A stretch of 64,000 nt of DNA from an uncultured Cellulomonas sp. (GTDB taxonomy: Bacteria > Actinomycetota > Actinomycetes > Actinomycetales > Cellulomonadaceae). Where the stretch lies: the NCBI RefSeq assembly GCF_947494015.1, contig NZ_CANLTL010000006.1, positions 1 through 64,000 of the forward strand, written 5' to 3'. Below the pieces are notes generated by a model. That model made no database searches. It was not told where the DNA came from and saw nothing but the letters and a program-made list of their open reading frames with translations. A program made the position numbers and the translations under genes. Of the stretch, positions 47,451 through 56,317 are shown in pieces; the first letter of the stretch is position 1, and each line of letters opens with the position of its first letter.

Positions 47451-49133
47451 ATGCACCCGCGCGCCGGAACCCCCGCCCAGCCCGAGGACCTCATCGACGT
47501 CGATGCCGTCGTGAGCGCCTACTACGACCGCGTCCCCGACCTGGACGACGTCGCCCAGCAGGTCGTGTTCGGGACCTCCGGCCATCGCGGGTCGAGCCTG
47601 GACGGCGCGTTCAACGAGGCGCACATCATCGCGACGACCGCCGCGATCGTGGAGTACCGGCGCTCCCAGGGCACCGACGGGCCGCTGTTCATCGGCCGCG
47701 ACACGCACGCGCTGTCCGAGCCCGCGTGGCGCACCGCGCTGGAGGTGCTCGCGGCGGCCGGCGTGGAGGTGCACGTGGACGCGCGCGACTCCTGGACGCC
47801 GACCCCGGCGGTGTCGCACGCGATCCTGCTGCACAACGGCGCGGCCACGTCCCAGGGGGTCCGCACGAGCGGACCGGGGCTCGCGGACGGCATCGTGGTG
47901 ACGCCGTCGCACAACCCCCCGCGCGACGGCGGCTTCAAGTACAACCCGCCGCACGGCGGGCCGGCGGGCTCGGACGCGACGGGGTGGATCGCGGCCCGCG
48001 CCAACGAGCTGCTGCGCGCCGGGGTGGGCGGCGTTCCGCGGGTCGGCGTCGAGACGGCGCTGGCCGCGGACACCACCCGCCGGCACGACTTCCTCTCCGC
48101 GTACGTCGACGACCTGCCCAACGTGCTGGACCTCGCCGCCATCCGCGAAGCGGGTGTACGGATCGGCGCCGACCCGCTGGGTGGTGCCGCGGTCGAGTAC
48201 TGGGCGGCCATCGCCGAGCGCCACGGGCTGGACCTGACCGTCGTCAACGCCGAGGTCGACCCGCGCTGGTCCTTCATGACCCTGGACTGGGACGGCAAGA
48301 TCCGGATGGACTGCTCCTCGCCGTCCGCCATGGCGTCCCTGGTGGGGGTGATGGCCGGCGGCGCGGGCGGCCGTCCGCCGTACGACATCGCGACCGGCAA
48401 CGACGCGGACTCCGACCGGCACGGCATCGTCACCCCGGACGCCGGGCTGATGAACCCGAACCACTACCTCGCGGTGGCGATCCGGTACCTGTACTCCGGC
48501 GCCCGCCCGCAGTGGTCACCCGACGCGGCGATCGGCAAGACGCTCGTGTCCTCGGCGCTCATCGACCGGGTCGCGGCAGCGACCGGCCGGACGCTGCTGG
48601 AGGTCCCGGTGGGCTTCAAGTGGTTCGTGCCGGGGCTGCTCGACGGCTCGGTGGGCTTCGGCGGGGAGGAGTCCGCCGGGGCGTCGTTCCTGCGCCACGA
48701 CGGCACGGTGTGGACCACCGACAAGGACGGGATCCTGCTCGCGCTGCTCGCCTCGGAGATCACCGCACGGACCGGCAGGACGCCGTCGCAGCACCACGCG
48801 GAGCTCGTCGGGGAGTTCGGCGAGTCCTGGTACGCGCGGGTCGACGCACCCGCCACGCTCGAGGAGAAGGCCACGCTGGGCAAGCTCTCGCCCGAGCAGG
48901 TCAGCGCCACCGAGCTGGCCGGTGAGGAGATCACCGCCAAGCTGACGGCGGCCCCGGGCAACGGCGCCGCGATCGGCGGGCTGAAGGTGACGACCGAGAA
49001 CGCGTGGTTCGCGGCTCGCCCGTCCGGCACGGAGAACGTCTACAAGATCTACGCCGAGTCGTTCGTCTCGGCCGAGCACCTCGAGCGGGTCCAGAGCGAG
49101 GCCAAGGACGTCGTCGCCAACGCCCTGGGCTGA
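47451..49133 (+). CDS. pgm: Alpha-phosphoglucomutase
   Basis: Interconverts glucose 1- and 6-phosphate, linking glycolysis to glycogen, trehalose and wall polymers. The 560-aa protein has [17 protein letters not shown], the phosphoserine loop [18 protein letters not shown], the metal loop [11 protein letters not shown], the sugar-recognition GFGGEESAG and the phosphate-binding [16 protein letters not shown] at 47451 has AAGGA upstream; the ORF-track start adds 12 residues. Full length. Confidence 0.97.
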   Translation: MHPRAGTPAQPEDLIDVDAVVSAYYDRVPDLDDVAQQVVFGTSGHRGSSLDGAFNEAHIIATTAAIVEYRRSQGTDGPLFIGRDTHALSEPAWRTALEVLAAAGVEVHVDARDSWTPTPAVSHAILLHNGAATSQGVRTSGPGLADGIVVTPSHNPPRDGGFKYNPPHGGPAGSDATGWIAARANELLRAGVGGVPRVGVETALAADTTRRHDFLSAYVDDLPNVLDLAAIREAGVRIGADPLGGAAVEYWAAIAERHGLDLTVVNAEVDPRWSFMTLDWDGKIRMDCSSPSAMASLVGVMAGGAGGRPPYDIATGNDADSDRHGIVTPDAGLMNPNHYLAVAIRYLYSGARPQWSPDAAIGKTLVSSALIDRVAAATGRTLLEVPVGFKWFVPGLLDGSVGFGGEESAGASFLRHDGTVWTTDKDGILLALLASEITARTGRTPSQHHAELVGEFGESWYARVDAPATLEEKATLGKLSPEQVSATELAGEEITAKLTAAPGNGAAIGGLKVTTENAWFAARPSGTENVYKIYAESFVSAEHLERVQSEAKDVVANALG

Positions 49134-49202
49134 CGCCTCGCCCCCGCTCGCCACGCGCCGACCGCGACCGGGGCGGGTGCGGCGGCTGCCCCGGCAAGAG
49201 GT

Positions 49203-49259
49203 CGAGTGTGACGTCGTCCACCGTTCGCGGGACGCGACCGGTCCACGACGTCGCACTCG
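49203..49259. repeat. 57-bp intergenic palindromic element, copy B
   Basis: The second 57-bp copy. Its arms are CGAGTGTGACGT and ACGTCGCACTCG, with one change from perfect symmetry. It shares the GGTCC block and the exact length with copy A at 16184-16240. It lies in the convergent gap between pgm and a GNAT gene. Confidence 0.88.
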
Positions 49260-49325
49260 GCGGGGAGGGGGTGCGGCGGGGTGAGTGCGGGGTGGGTGCG
49301 GGGGTGCGGGAGTGCGGGGGTGGGG
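49260..49325 (+). repeat. G-tract cluster with quadruplex-forming potential
   Basis: A run of more than six GGG or longer tracts separated by one to six bases (pattern GGGGAGGGGGTGCGGCGGGG and GTGCGGGGG repeats) on the + strand, immediately after the 57-bp element and ending at the stop of the convergent GNAT gene. The units resemble a degenerate TGCGGGGG repeat. It lies in the 3' region of both transcripts. Confidence 0.7.
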
Positions 49326-49329
49326 TTGG

Positions 49330-49665
49330 TCAGCCGCCCTGGCCGCGGCCGGCCTCGGTGCGGACCAGGTCCTGGTACTCGGGGTGGTCGCTGATGAAGG
49401 CCGAGACGAACGCGCACAGCGGCATCACCCCGCGGCCCGAGGCCCGCAGCTGGTCCAGGGCCTCGCGCACCAGCTGGGTGCCGACGCCGTGCCCCTCCTC
49501 GCCCGGGTCGACCTCGGTGTGCACGAGCTCGAGGTCGGCGGCGGAGGAGTCCTCCCCGGTGTGCTGCGCCGGGCGGTAGTCGATGAAGCCGACCACCTCC
49601 CCGTCGGCGCCGAGCGCCTCGAACCGTGAGCTCTCCGGACGGTCCACGACCGTGACGTTGTCCAT
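49330..49665 (-). CDS. Small GNAT-type acetyltransferase (YhcN/PF14542-like)
   Basis: A 111-aa protein of the short N-acetyltransferase subfamily: RFEALGADGEVVGFIDYR, ELVHTEVDPGEEGHGVGTQLVREALDQL (acetyl-CoA site) and VMPLCAFVSAFISDHPEYQDLV, the invariant C-terminal signature. The substrate is unknown. ATG 49665 with AGGA upstream is chosen. The ORF-track extension to 49809 overlaps the divergent MFS gene. Confidence 0.92.
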   Translation of the reverse strand: MDNVTVVDRPESSRFEALGADGEVVGFIDYRPAQHTGEDSSAADLELVHTEVDPGEEGHGVGTQLVREALDQLRASGRGVMPLCAFVSAFISDHPEYQDLVRTEAGRGQGG

Positions 49666-49766
49666 GGGTCGATCCTGCACCCGGTGGGCGCGACCCGCAG
49701 CGGCGGACGGCGGACGCCCGCCCGGGGTGCGCCTTCGCCGCGCCCCGCGGGTGGGACACTCCTGGG

Positions 49767-51209
49767 GTGCTGCGCCCCTACCGTGAGGTCCTGTCACGAC
49801 CGGGGGCACTGGCCTTCTCCGTGACGGGGCTCGTCGCCCGCCTGCCCATCTCGATGGTGGGCATCGGCATCGTGCTGATGATCTCGGCGTTGACCGGCTC
49901 CTACGCGCTGGCCGGGCGCGTCTCGGCCGTCTACGTCATCGCCAACGCCGTCTGCGGGCCGCGGATCGCGCGCCTGGTGGACCGCCACGGCCAGGCCCGG
50001 GTGATGCGGCCGGCCATCGCCGTCGCGACCCTGGGACTGGTCGCCCTGGTCCTGGTCGCCGTCGGCGGTGCGCACCCGGGGTGGCTGTACGTCACCGCGG
50101 TGCTCGCCGGCGCCCCCGCGGGCTCTTTCGGCGCGCTGGTCCGCGCCCGCTGGTCGTACGTGCTGGACGATCCTCGTCAGGTGCACACCGCGTACTCGCT
50201 GGAGTCCGCCCTGGACGAGGTCGTGTTCGTGGTCGGCCCGGTGCTGGCCACGGTGCTGGCCACGTCCGTGGCCCCGGCGGCCGGCCTCGTGGTGCCGATC
50301 GTCGCTGCCGTGGTGGGTGGCTACCTGTTCCTCGGGCTGCGCGCGACCGAGCCACCGGCCCGACCGGTGCAGCGGGACGGTGGGGACTCCCCGCCCGGTC
50401 GGGCGGTGATGCGGGCGCGCGGGATGGTGGTCCTGGCGCTGGTGTTCGTGGCGGTCGGGGCGATCTTCGGCGCCACGGACGTCTCGACGGTCGCGTTCGC
50501 CGAGGAGCGCGGGTCGAAGGGGGCGGCCGGGTTCGTGCTGGCCGCGTTCGCGATGGGGTCGCTGATCGCCGGGCTCGGGTACGGCGCCCGGCACTGGGTC
50601 AGCCCGCTGTGGCGACGGTTCGTCGTCAGCGTCGTCGCGCTGGCCGTCGGCGCGTCGCTGTTCCTGACCGTCACGAGCATCCCGATGCTGGCCGCCGTCA
50701 TGTTCGTCACCGGCTTCGCCATCGCGCCGGCCCTCATCAACGGCAACGGCCTGGTGCAGCAGCTGGTCACCCCGGCGCAGCTCACCGAGGGCCTGACCTG
50801 GGTCGCGACCGCGCTGGGCGTCGGGGTGTCGGTCGGCTCCTCGGTCGCGGGCGGGCTGGTCGACCGCAGCGGCGCGCACGGCGGCTTCACCGTGGTGGTC
50901 GTCGCCGCGTCGTCGGCCGTCCTGGTGACCCTGCTGGCGGCCGGGATCCTGCGCGCGGACAGCGCCGGTCGCGAGGCGCAGCCGGCCACCGAGCCCACCG
51001 TGGTCGACGTCGTCCCCGGTGGGCCGTCGAGCGGCCAGGGCCGCGTCACGACCACGGCGACGGACGAGCCCGCGGACCCGACCGGCGGCGCCGCCGTCGC
51101 GAGCGGCCGGCTCGGCGACGCCGCGGCGGACCGTCAGGCGCTGCCGGACGGCGACTCGTCGGCCGCGGCCGCGACCGGCGGCACGGGCGCACCCGGGTCG
51201 ACCGGGTAG
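49767..51209 (+). CDS. MFS transporter
   Basis: A 480-aa major facilitator with twelve hydrophobic helices in residues 1-400 and a hydrophilic 80-residue tail. GPRIARLVDRHGQARVMRPAIA is the loop 2-3 signature (D-R-x-G-x-R variants) and a second R-A-R pattern follows helix 4. The substrate is unknown; the helix pattern is like small drug or metabolite exporters. The Thr/Ala/Asp-rich tail overlaps the convergent 51134 gene by 76 bp. GTG start at 49767. Confidence 0.87.
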   Translation: MLRPYREVLSRPGALAFSVTGLVARLPISMVGIGIVLMISALTGSYALAGRVSAVYVIANAVCGPRIARLVDRHGQARVMRPAIAVATLGLVALVLVAVGGAHPGWLYVTAVLAGAPAGSFGALVRARWSYVLDDPRQVHTAYSLESALDEVVFVVGPVLATVLATSVAPAAGLVVPIVAAVVGGYLFLGLRATEPPARPVQRDGGDSPPGRAVMRARGMVVLALVFVAVGAIFGATDVSTVAFAEERGSKGAAGFVLAAFAMGSLIAGLGYGARHWVSPLWRRFVVSVVALAVGASLFLTVTSIPMLAAVMFVTGFAIAPALINGNGLVQQLVTPAQLTEGLTWVATALGVGVSVGSSVAGGLVDRSGAHGGFTVVVVAASSAVLVTLLAAGILRADSAGREAQPATEPTVVDVVPGGPSSGQGRVTTTATDEPADPTGGAAVASGRLGDAAADRQALPDGDSSAAAATGGTGAPGSTG

Positions 51210-51478
51210 GCCTCGACCGGCGACGACGGCGCCAGCCCGCGGGACGACCCGACGGCGGTCCGCACGCTCTCCACGACGCGCCCCTTGAGCGCGGCGCTCT
51301 CCGACCGTGCCAGGTCGGCCGCCTTGCCCTTCAGCTCGGTGACGCCCGCCTGGACCTGCGGGCTCCGCCACGCCGTGGCCGCCCACCCCTGCAGGGTCTC
51401 GAACCGCTGCCGGCCCGCCCGGGTGCCGAGCACGTAGCCCACGCCCGCGCCCACGATGAATGCCGCCTTCGATCCCAT
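51134..51478 (-). CDS. YtxH-like small membrane protein
   Basis: A 114-aa protein with a hydrophobic N-terminus containing KAAFIVGAGVGYVLGTRAGRQRFETL, the pattern of YtxH/DUF883-like proteins (Gly-rich helix then amphipathic helix), and a helical GVTELKGKAADLARSESAAL. The C-terminal 30 residues are Pro/Ala-rich. ATG 51478 with GAGGAGG upstream supports translation. Its last 76 bp are antisense to the tail of the MFS gene, so the two transcripts overlap. Function unknown. Confidence 0.8.
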   Translation of the reverse strand: MGSKAAFIVGAGVGYVLGTRAGRQRFETLQGWAATAWRSPQVQAGVTELKGKAADLARSESAALKGRVVESVRTAVGSSRGLAPSSPVEAYPVDPGAPVPPVAAAADESPSGSA

Positions 51479-51529
51479 CCGTCGCCTCCTCGTCGGTCCT
51501 CCGCGGGCCCGGCCCGCGCCGCGACGAGG

Positions 51530-52306
51530 CTAGCCGCCGACCGCCCCGGCGGCGCGGTCGTCGGTGCGGTCGGCGCTGGGAGCCTTGCCGCCCCACGTCG
51601 CCGCCAGCGGGCTGTCGTCGAGCTCGCGCAGCAGGTGGGAGACGTCGTCGTACACCGCGACGGCGCCCGCGTCGGTGAGCTCGGCGGCGCTCGTGCCGCC
51701 GGTCAGCAGGCCCACGCACGGCACGTCCGCGCGGACGGCCGCCTGCACGTCCCACACGGAGTCGCCGACGAAGACCGCCCGGTCGGCGCCGACGCCGGCC
51801 TTGTCGAGCGCGACCTGGACGAGCTCGGGCTCCGGCTTGGCCGACTCGACGTCCTCGGCGGCGGTGATCGCGTCGATCACCTCGTCCAGGTCCAGGACCG
51901 CCCGCAGCCGCTCGAGCTCCTCCGGGACCGCCGACGTCGCCAGCACCGTGACCGCGCCCCGGTCCGAGACCGCCCGGACGAGCTCGCGGGCGCCGTCGAA
52001 GGCGCGCAGCTGGTCGGCCATCTCGGCGTACCGCTCGCTGTGGCCGTCCTTGACCTCCTCGCCGATCCGGTCGACGTCGTCGCCGAGCAGGTCGGCGAGC
52101 AGCAGCGAGGACCCCATCCCGATGGCCCGGTGGATGCGCCAGGAGTCCACCGGGTGGCCGGCGGCGGTGCAGGCCAGCGCCCAGGCATGCACGTGCAGGA
52201 AGTTGGAGTCGACCAGCGAGCCGTCGATGTCGAACAGCACGGCGCCGGGCCCGGCGCCGTCGGAGCCGGACGCGGACGAGCGGTCGCCATCGGAGGTGGA
52301 GGTCAT
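51530..52306 (-). CDS. HAD hydrolase (phosphoglycolate phosphatase-like)
   Basis: A 258-aa HAD subfamily IA phosphatase: AVLFDIDGSLVDSNFLH (nucleophile), VLATSAVPEELERL (motif II), ESAKPEPELVQVAL (Lys) and FVGDSVWDVQAAVRADVPCVGLLTGG (motif IV). The cap insertion is present. The substrate is not clear. ATG at 52306. The N-terminal 20 residues are Ser/Gly/Asp-rich. Confidence 0.92.
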   Translation of the reverse strand: MTSTSDGDRSSASGSDGAGPGAVLFDIDGSLVDSNFLHVHAWALACTAAGHPVDSWRIHRAIGMGSSLLLADLLGDDVDRIGEEVKDGHSERYAEMADQLRAFDGARELVRAVSDRGAVTVLATSAVPEELERLRAVLDLDEVIDAITAAEDVESAKPEPELVQVALDKAGVGADRAVFVGDSVWDVQAAVRADVPCVGLLTGGTSAAELTDAGAVAVYDDVSHLLRELDDSPLAATWGGKAPSADRTDDRAAGAVGG

Positions 52307-52343
52307 GCCTCAGGTCTACCGCGCGGCTGCGGGGCCCGCATGC

Positions 52344-53513
52344 TCAGGCCAGCGTCGTGCCGAACGCCAGACCGAGCACGTACGTGATGCCCGCCGCGCC
52401 GAAGCCGATCAGCAGCTGGCGGCCGGCGCGGCGCAGCGGCGGCCCGCCGGAGAGCACGCCGACCGTCGCGCCCGTGGCCAGCAGCGCGAGCCCGACCAGG
52501 GCGCAGGCGACCAGCACGGCGGCGAGACCGTCGAGCCCGAGCAGGTACGGGAGCACCGGCACCAGGGCGCCCGAGGCGAAGAAGCAGAAGCTCGACCCCG
52601 CAGCCCCCAGGGCGGAGCCGACGGCCTCGTGCTCGTCGACGTCGGGGGCGCCCGCCGACGCGGAGACGGGCGCGGCCCCCGCCGGTGGCGTGCCGCCGGT
52701 CGCCGGCCGCTCGTCGGCACCGGGTGGCGTGTCGAGGCCGGCCAGCACCTCGCGGGCATGCTCGGCGGCGGCGTCGGGGCTCATCCCGCGGGCGCGGTAG
52801 ACCAGGGCGAGCTCGTTCGCGTCCACATCGAGGTGCGGCAGCACCTCGCGCGCGCGGGGGTCGGGGGTGGATGCGGCCAGCAGCTCGCGCTGGGACCGCA
52901 CCGACACGAACTCCCCGGCCGCCATCGACAACGCTCCGGCCAGCAGCCCGGCGATCCCGGTGAGCAGGACGGTGGCCTGCGCCACGCCGCTCGCGCCGAT
53001 GCCCAGCACGAGCGCGAGGTTGCTCACCAGGCCGTCGTTCGCCCCGAAGACCGCTGCGCGGAAGGTGCCGGACATGCGGTTGCGCCCGCGCGTGGCCAGG
53101 CCTCGGACGACCTCCTCGTGGATGCGCTCGTCGGCCGCCATGGTCGGCGTCGCATCCGCCTCGGTCGCGTAGTCCGACCGCGCCTCGGCCCGTTGGGCCA
53201 GGGCCAGGACGAAGACCGAGCCGAACCGGCGGGCGAGCAGGGCCAGGGTGCGCGTGCGCCAGTCACCCCGGCGGGGACGGCCGACGTCGGGCCCGAGCAG
53301 GTCGAGCCAGTGGGCGGCGTGGCGTCCCTCCGCCTCGGCGAGCGCGAGCAGGATGGCGCGCTCCTCACCGGTGCGGCGACCGGCGAGGTCGCGGTAGACG
53401 GCCGCCTCGGCGCGCTCGTCGGCGAGGTACTGACGCCAGCGCCGCAGGTCCTTCGGGGTCCGGCGACCGCCCGGTGAGACCCGGGCGGAGCGGTGCGCAG
53501 ACGTGTCAGGCAT
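52344..53513 (-). CDS. Ferritin-like domain fused to VIT1/CCC1 iron-manganese transporter
   Basis: A 389-aa protein. Residues about 20-155 are a ferritin/rubrerythrin-like helix bundle (RWRQYLADERAEAAVYRDLA, LALAEAEGRHAAHWLDLLG, ADERIHEEVVRGLA with E-x2-H ligands). Residues 165-389 are a VIT1 domain (GTFRAAVFGANDGLVSNLALVLGIGASG, LAGALSMAAGEFVSVRSQREL) with the metal-binding loop SPDAAAEHAREV and four to five helices. The fusion matches MbfA-like Fe(II)/Mn(II) exporters that protect against peroxide. ATG 53513 with GGGAGGA. Confidence 0.9.
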   Translation of the reverse strand: MPDTSAHRSARVSPGGRRTPKDLRRWRQYLADERAEAAVYRDLAGRRTGEERAILLALAEAEGRHAAHWLDLLGPDVGRPRRGDWRTRTLALLARRFGSVFVLALAQRAEARSDYATEADATPTMAADERIHEEVVRGLATRGRNRMSGTFRAAVFGANDGLVSNLALVLGIGASGVAQATVLLTGIAGLLAGALSMAAGEFVSVRSQRELLAASTPDPRAREVLPHLDVDANELALVYRARGMSPDAAAEHAREVLAGLDTPPGADERPATGGTPPAGAAPVSASAGAPDVDEHEAVGSALGAAGSSFCFFASGALVPVLPYLLGLDGLAAVLVACALVGLALLATGATVGVLSGGPPLRRAGRQLLIGFGAAGITYVLGLAFGTTLA

Positions 53514-53629
53514 GGGCCCGATCCTCCCAGACGCTGCCGACGGACCCGTCCGGCGAGTTGCCGTGCCCAGCGCCATGGCGGACGGTGGATCCGGCCGCTC
53601 GGACACCCGGGGCCGGAAGGGGGACTGCC

Positions 53630-54061
53630 ATGCCGGACCAGCGATCCATCGACGCGGAGCTGTCGTCGGTCGCGCCCGCACGGCGCTGGGCACGGGAGAA
53701 GTTCGACGCGGCGGGCGTGGAGCCCGCGGTCCGGGACCTGCTCGTGCTGCTGGTCAGCGAGGTGGTGACGAACGCCGTCGAGCACGCCGCGCCGCCGCTG
53801 CTGCTGCGCATCGACGTGACCGACGAGGCGACCCGCGTCGAGGTCGAGGATCGCGCTCGCGAGCTGCCGATCCTCAAGGACCCCGAGCCGAGCGAGCCGG
53901 GCGGCCGCGGGATCAAGTTCGTCGACGACCTCGCCACCCGGTGGGGCACCGAGCCGCCGAGCACGCCGGACGGCGTGAAGACGGTGTGGTTCGAGGTGGC
54001 GCACCGACCGGACGACCGGTCGTCGTCCGGCCCGGCGACGGACGGCGCCGGCGAGGGCTGA
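53630..54061 (+). CDS. ATP-binding HATPase protein (RsbW-like)
   Basis: A 143-aa single HATPase_c domain: LLVSEVVTNAVEHAAPPLLL (N box), VEVEDRARELPIL (G1) and GGRGIKFVDDLATRWG (G2). This is the anti-sigma/serine kinase type that pairs with STAS antagonists, like the C-terminus of the 6096 fusion. No partner gene is adjacent; the STAS genes at 5712 and 8395 are 45 kb away. ATG 53630 with GAAGGGGGAC upstream. Divergent from the iron-transporter gene. Confidence 0.85.
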   Translation: MPDQRSIDAELSSVAPARRWAREKFDAAGVEPAVRDLLVLLVSEVVTNAVEHAAPPLLLRIDVTDEATRVEVEDRARELPILKDPEPSEPGGRGIKFVDDLATRWGTEPPSTPDGVKTVWFEVAHRPDDRSSSGPATDGAGEG

Positions 54062-54100
54062 CCTCGCCGGCACGCCGGGGACGGCCGGTGGCCGACCCCG

Positions 54101-54126
54101 GCCGGCTGCCCGGTGGGGCAGCCGGC
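54101..54126. terminator. Hairpin terminator between convergent genes
   Basis: A perfect 11-bp stem (GCCGGCTGCCC and its complement) with a GGTG loop lies 39 bp after the HATPase stop and just before the convergent oxidoreductase stop. A likely bidirectional terminator. Confidence 0.75.
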
Positions 54127-54136
54127 GTGGGGACCG

Positions 54137-55126
54137 TCAGCTCGCGGGAGCCGCCGCGCGCAGCCGCTCCAGCAGGGGCCCGGCGGCGGTGTCGAGGAAC
54201 TCCTGCTGCTTCTCGTCGCCGACCTGGACCAGCGCGATGTCGGTGAAGCCGGCCTCCCAGTACGGCCTGACCGTCTCCACGATCGCGTCCAGGTCCGGCC
54301 CGCACGCGATCTGCCCGGCGACGTCGTCGGGCCGCACGAACTGGCTCGCGGCGTCGAAGGCCTCGGTCGTCGGCAGGTCGGCGTTGACCTTCCAGCCGCC
54401 GGCGAACCAGCGGAACTGCTCGTGCGCGCGCTCCAGGGCGGCGTCGGCGTCGGTGTCCCACGAGATCGGGATCTGCCCGATCTTGCGCCCGGGCGCCAGG
54501 TCGGCCTTCGCGCGCTCGGCGTCCCAGTGCTCGATCGCGTCGCCGTCGGGCTCCACCGCGATGAGGTGGTCCGCCCACGGGGAGAACCGGGAGATGGACT
54601 GCGGGCCGGAGACGGCCACGCCGATCTGCACCTTCTCGTCCGGCAGGTCCCAGATCTTCGCCGAGTCCACGCGGAAGTGGTTGCCGTCGAAGGTCAGCCG
54701 CTCGCCCGCGAGCAGCTCACGGAGGATCTCGATCGCCTCCTCGAGCATGTCGTGACGCTCACCGACCGCGGGCCAGCGCTCCCCGACGACGTGCTCGTTG
54801 AGGTTCTCCCCCGCGCCCAGCCCGAGGATGAAGCGGTTGTCCGACAGGACACCCAGCGTGGCCGCCTTCTGCGCCACGACGGCCGGGTGGTACCGGACCG
54901 TCGGGCAGGTCACGTACGTCATGAGCTCGACCCGCTCGGTGGCGTGCGCGACGGCGCCGAGCATCGACCAGGCGTAGCCGGCATGGCCCTGGGCGTCGAG
55001 CCACGGGAAGTAGTGGTCGCTGGACACCTCGAAGTCGAAGCCCTGCCGCTCGGCACCCACCGCGTACCGCACGAGGTCCTTGGGGCTGCTCTGCTCGGTC
55101 ATCAACGTGTACCCGAATCGCGTCAT
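54137..55126 (-). CDS. F420-dependent LLM-class oxidoreductase (G6PDH-like, TIGR03557 type)
   Basis: A 329-aa TIM-barrel flavin-like oxidoreductase: GFDFEVSSDHYFPWLDAQGHAGYAWSMLG, TYVTCPTVRYHPAVVAQKAATLG, FILGLGAGENLNEHVVGERWP and FRWFAGGWKVNADLPTTEAF. These match the actinobacterial F420-dependent G6PDH-like family. It needs cofactor F420, so the organism should make it. The substrate is unknown. ATG 55126 is chosen; the ORF-track N-terminus is antisense to the next gene. Confidence 0.9.
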   Translation of the reverse strand: MTRFGYTLMTEQSSPKDLVRYAVGAERQGFDFEVSSDHYFPWLDAQGHAGYAWSMLGAVAHATERVELMTYVTCPTVRYHPAVVAQKAATLGVLSDNRFILGLGAGENLNEHVVGERWPAVGERHDMLEEAIEILRELLAGERLTFDGNHFRVDSAKIWDLPDEKVQIGVAVSGPQSISRFSPWADHLIAVEPDGDAIEHWDAERAKADLAPGRKIGQIPISWDTDADAALERAHEQFRWFAGGWKVNADLPTTEAFDAASQFVRPDDVAGQIACGPDLDAIVETVRPYWEAGFTDIALVQVGDEKQQEFLDTAAGPLLERLRAAAPAS

Positions 55127-55178
55127 GGCGCCACGGTCCCACCGGCCGGCCGGGGCGGCATCTCGACGCGACGAGCGG

Positions 55179-56315
55179 TCAGCGCACCGGGCCGGCCCAC
55201 GGCTCGACCCCGGTCCGCACCACCTCGCCGGTGCGGGCGGACTCCACGATCGCGCGCCCGACGAGGTGGTCCTGGCAGCCTTCCGCGAGCGGGTACGGCG
55301 GCGGCGCGTCGCCCGCGACCCACGCCGCGGTGCCGGCGAGCAGCGAGGCGCCGGCGATGTCGTCGTCGCCGAGCCGGGCACCCTCGAACGGGTTCCGGTA
55401 GAGCACCTCGCCGTCCAGGCTCAGGTGCTCGAGGTCGAAGCCGGGCAGGTCCTGCTCGACGCCGGTCTGCCGCCGCACGAGGTGCGACTCGACGATCGTG
55501 CGGGGCCCCGTCATCCGCATGAGCCGGTCGTCGACCATCTCCCCGTGGCTGCCGCGCAGCACGAGGCGGTTGACCCGCAGCCGGTTGCGGGACTGGTTGT
55601 CGGTGAAGTCGTACAGCGCGCTGCGCCCGCCGCCGAGATCCAGCGTGGCCAGGGTCGTGGTGGCCGCGTGCGGCTCGTCGTCGTCGGTCCAGCCGGCGCG
55701 GCTGAGCGGGCTCACCAGCGGCGCGGAGAACGTCCGCGCGTGCACCGTGACCGGGTCGAACCCCGCACCGAGCATCGCCCGGATCAGGGACACCGCGTGG
55801 TACTCGTGCGTCGAGGACACCTGCACGGACGTCGGCACCCCCAGCACCCCACGACGGGCCAGCGTGATGCGGGCGGCGTGCGCGGGCATCCGGGGGCTGT
55901 GCTCGGCGACCTGCACGAGGCCGGACGCGCCGACGTCGGCCCACAGCGAGCGCAGCCCGGCGACGTCGGGCGCGGGCGGCGTCTCGACGAGCACCGGCAC
56001 GTCGGCCGCCACGAGCTCGCGGATCACCCCCGGGGCGACGTCCCAGGGGACGGAGACGAGGACGAAGTCCGGCCGGTCGGCCGCGAGCGCCTCGGCGACG
56101 GTCCGGTACGCCGGGACGTCCCAGGTGCGCTCCACGTCGCCACCGGGTTCGGCACGGCGGCTGACCACGCCGGTGACGGTGAAGCGGTCGGGCAGCACGT
56201 GGGCGAGGCGGTTGAAGAACTGCGCCCGGTAGCCGCTGCCGACGACGGCGAAGCGCGCCCGCCGGGTGATGCCCGAGGCACCACCCGGCGGGGCGGTCTG
56301 AGGGGGTGTCGGCAC
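55179..56315 (-). CDS. Gfo/Idh/MocA-family oxidoreductase with altered catalytic motif
   Basis: A 378-aa NAD(P)-dependent sugar dehydrogenase-like protein. The N-terminal Rossmann motif is FAVVGSGYRAQFFNRL and a C-terminal alpha/beta lobe follows (about 140-370). The usual EKP motif (catalytic Lys) reads LVETPPAPD here, so that Lys is replaced by Thr, and the second catalytic segment is STHEYHAVSL rather than the common GIHxID. It may bind a sugar without being a normal dehydrogenase. GTG 56315, two bases after the SDR stop, so it is co-transcribed with it. Confidence 0.85.
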   Translation of the reverse strand: MPTPPQTAPPGGASGITRRARFAVVGSGYRAQFFNRLAHVLPDRFTVTGVVSRRAEPGGDVERTWDVPAYRTVAEALAADRPDFVLVSVPWDVAPGVIRELVAADVPVLVETPPAPDVAGLRSLWADVGASGLVQVAEHSPRMPAHAARITLARRGVLGVPTSVQVSSTHEYHAVSLIRAMLGAGFDPVTVHARTFSAPLVSPLSRAGWTDDDEPHAATTTLATLDLGGGRSALYDFTDNQSRNRLRVNRLVLRGSHGEMVDDRLMRMTGPRTIVESHLVRRQTGVEQDLPGFDLEHLSLDGEVLYRNPFEGARLGDDDIAGASLLAGTAAWVAGDAPPPYPLAEGCQDHLVGRAIVESARTGEVVRTGVEPWAGPVR

Positions 56316-56317
56316 GG

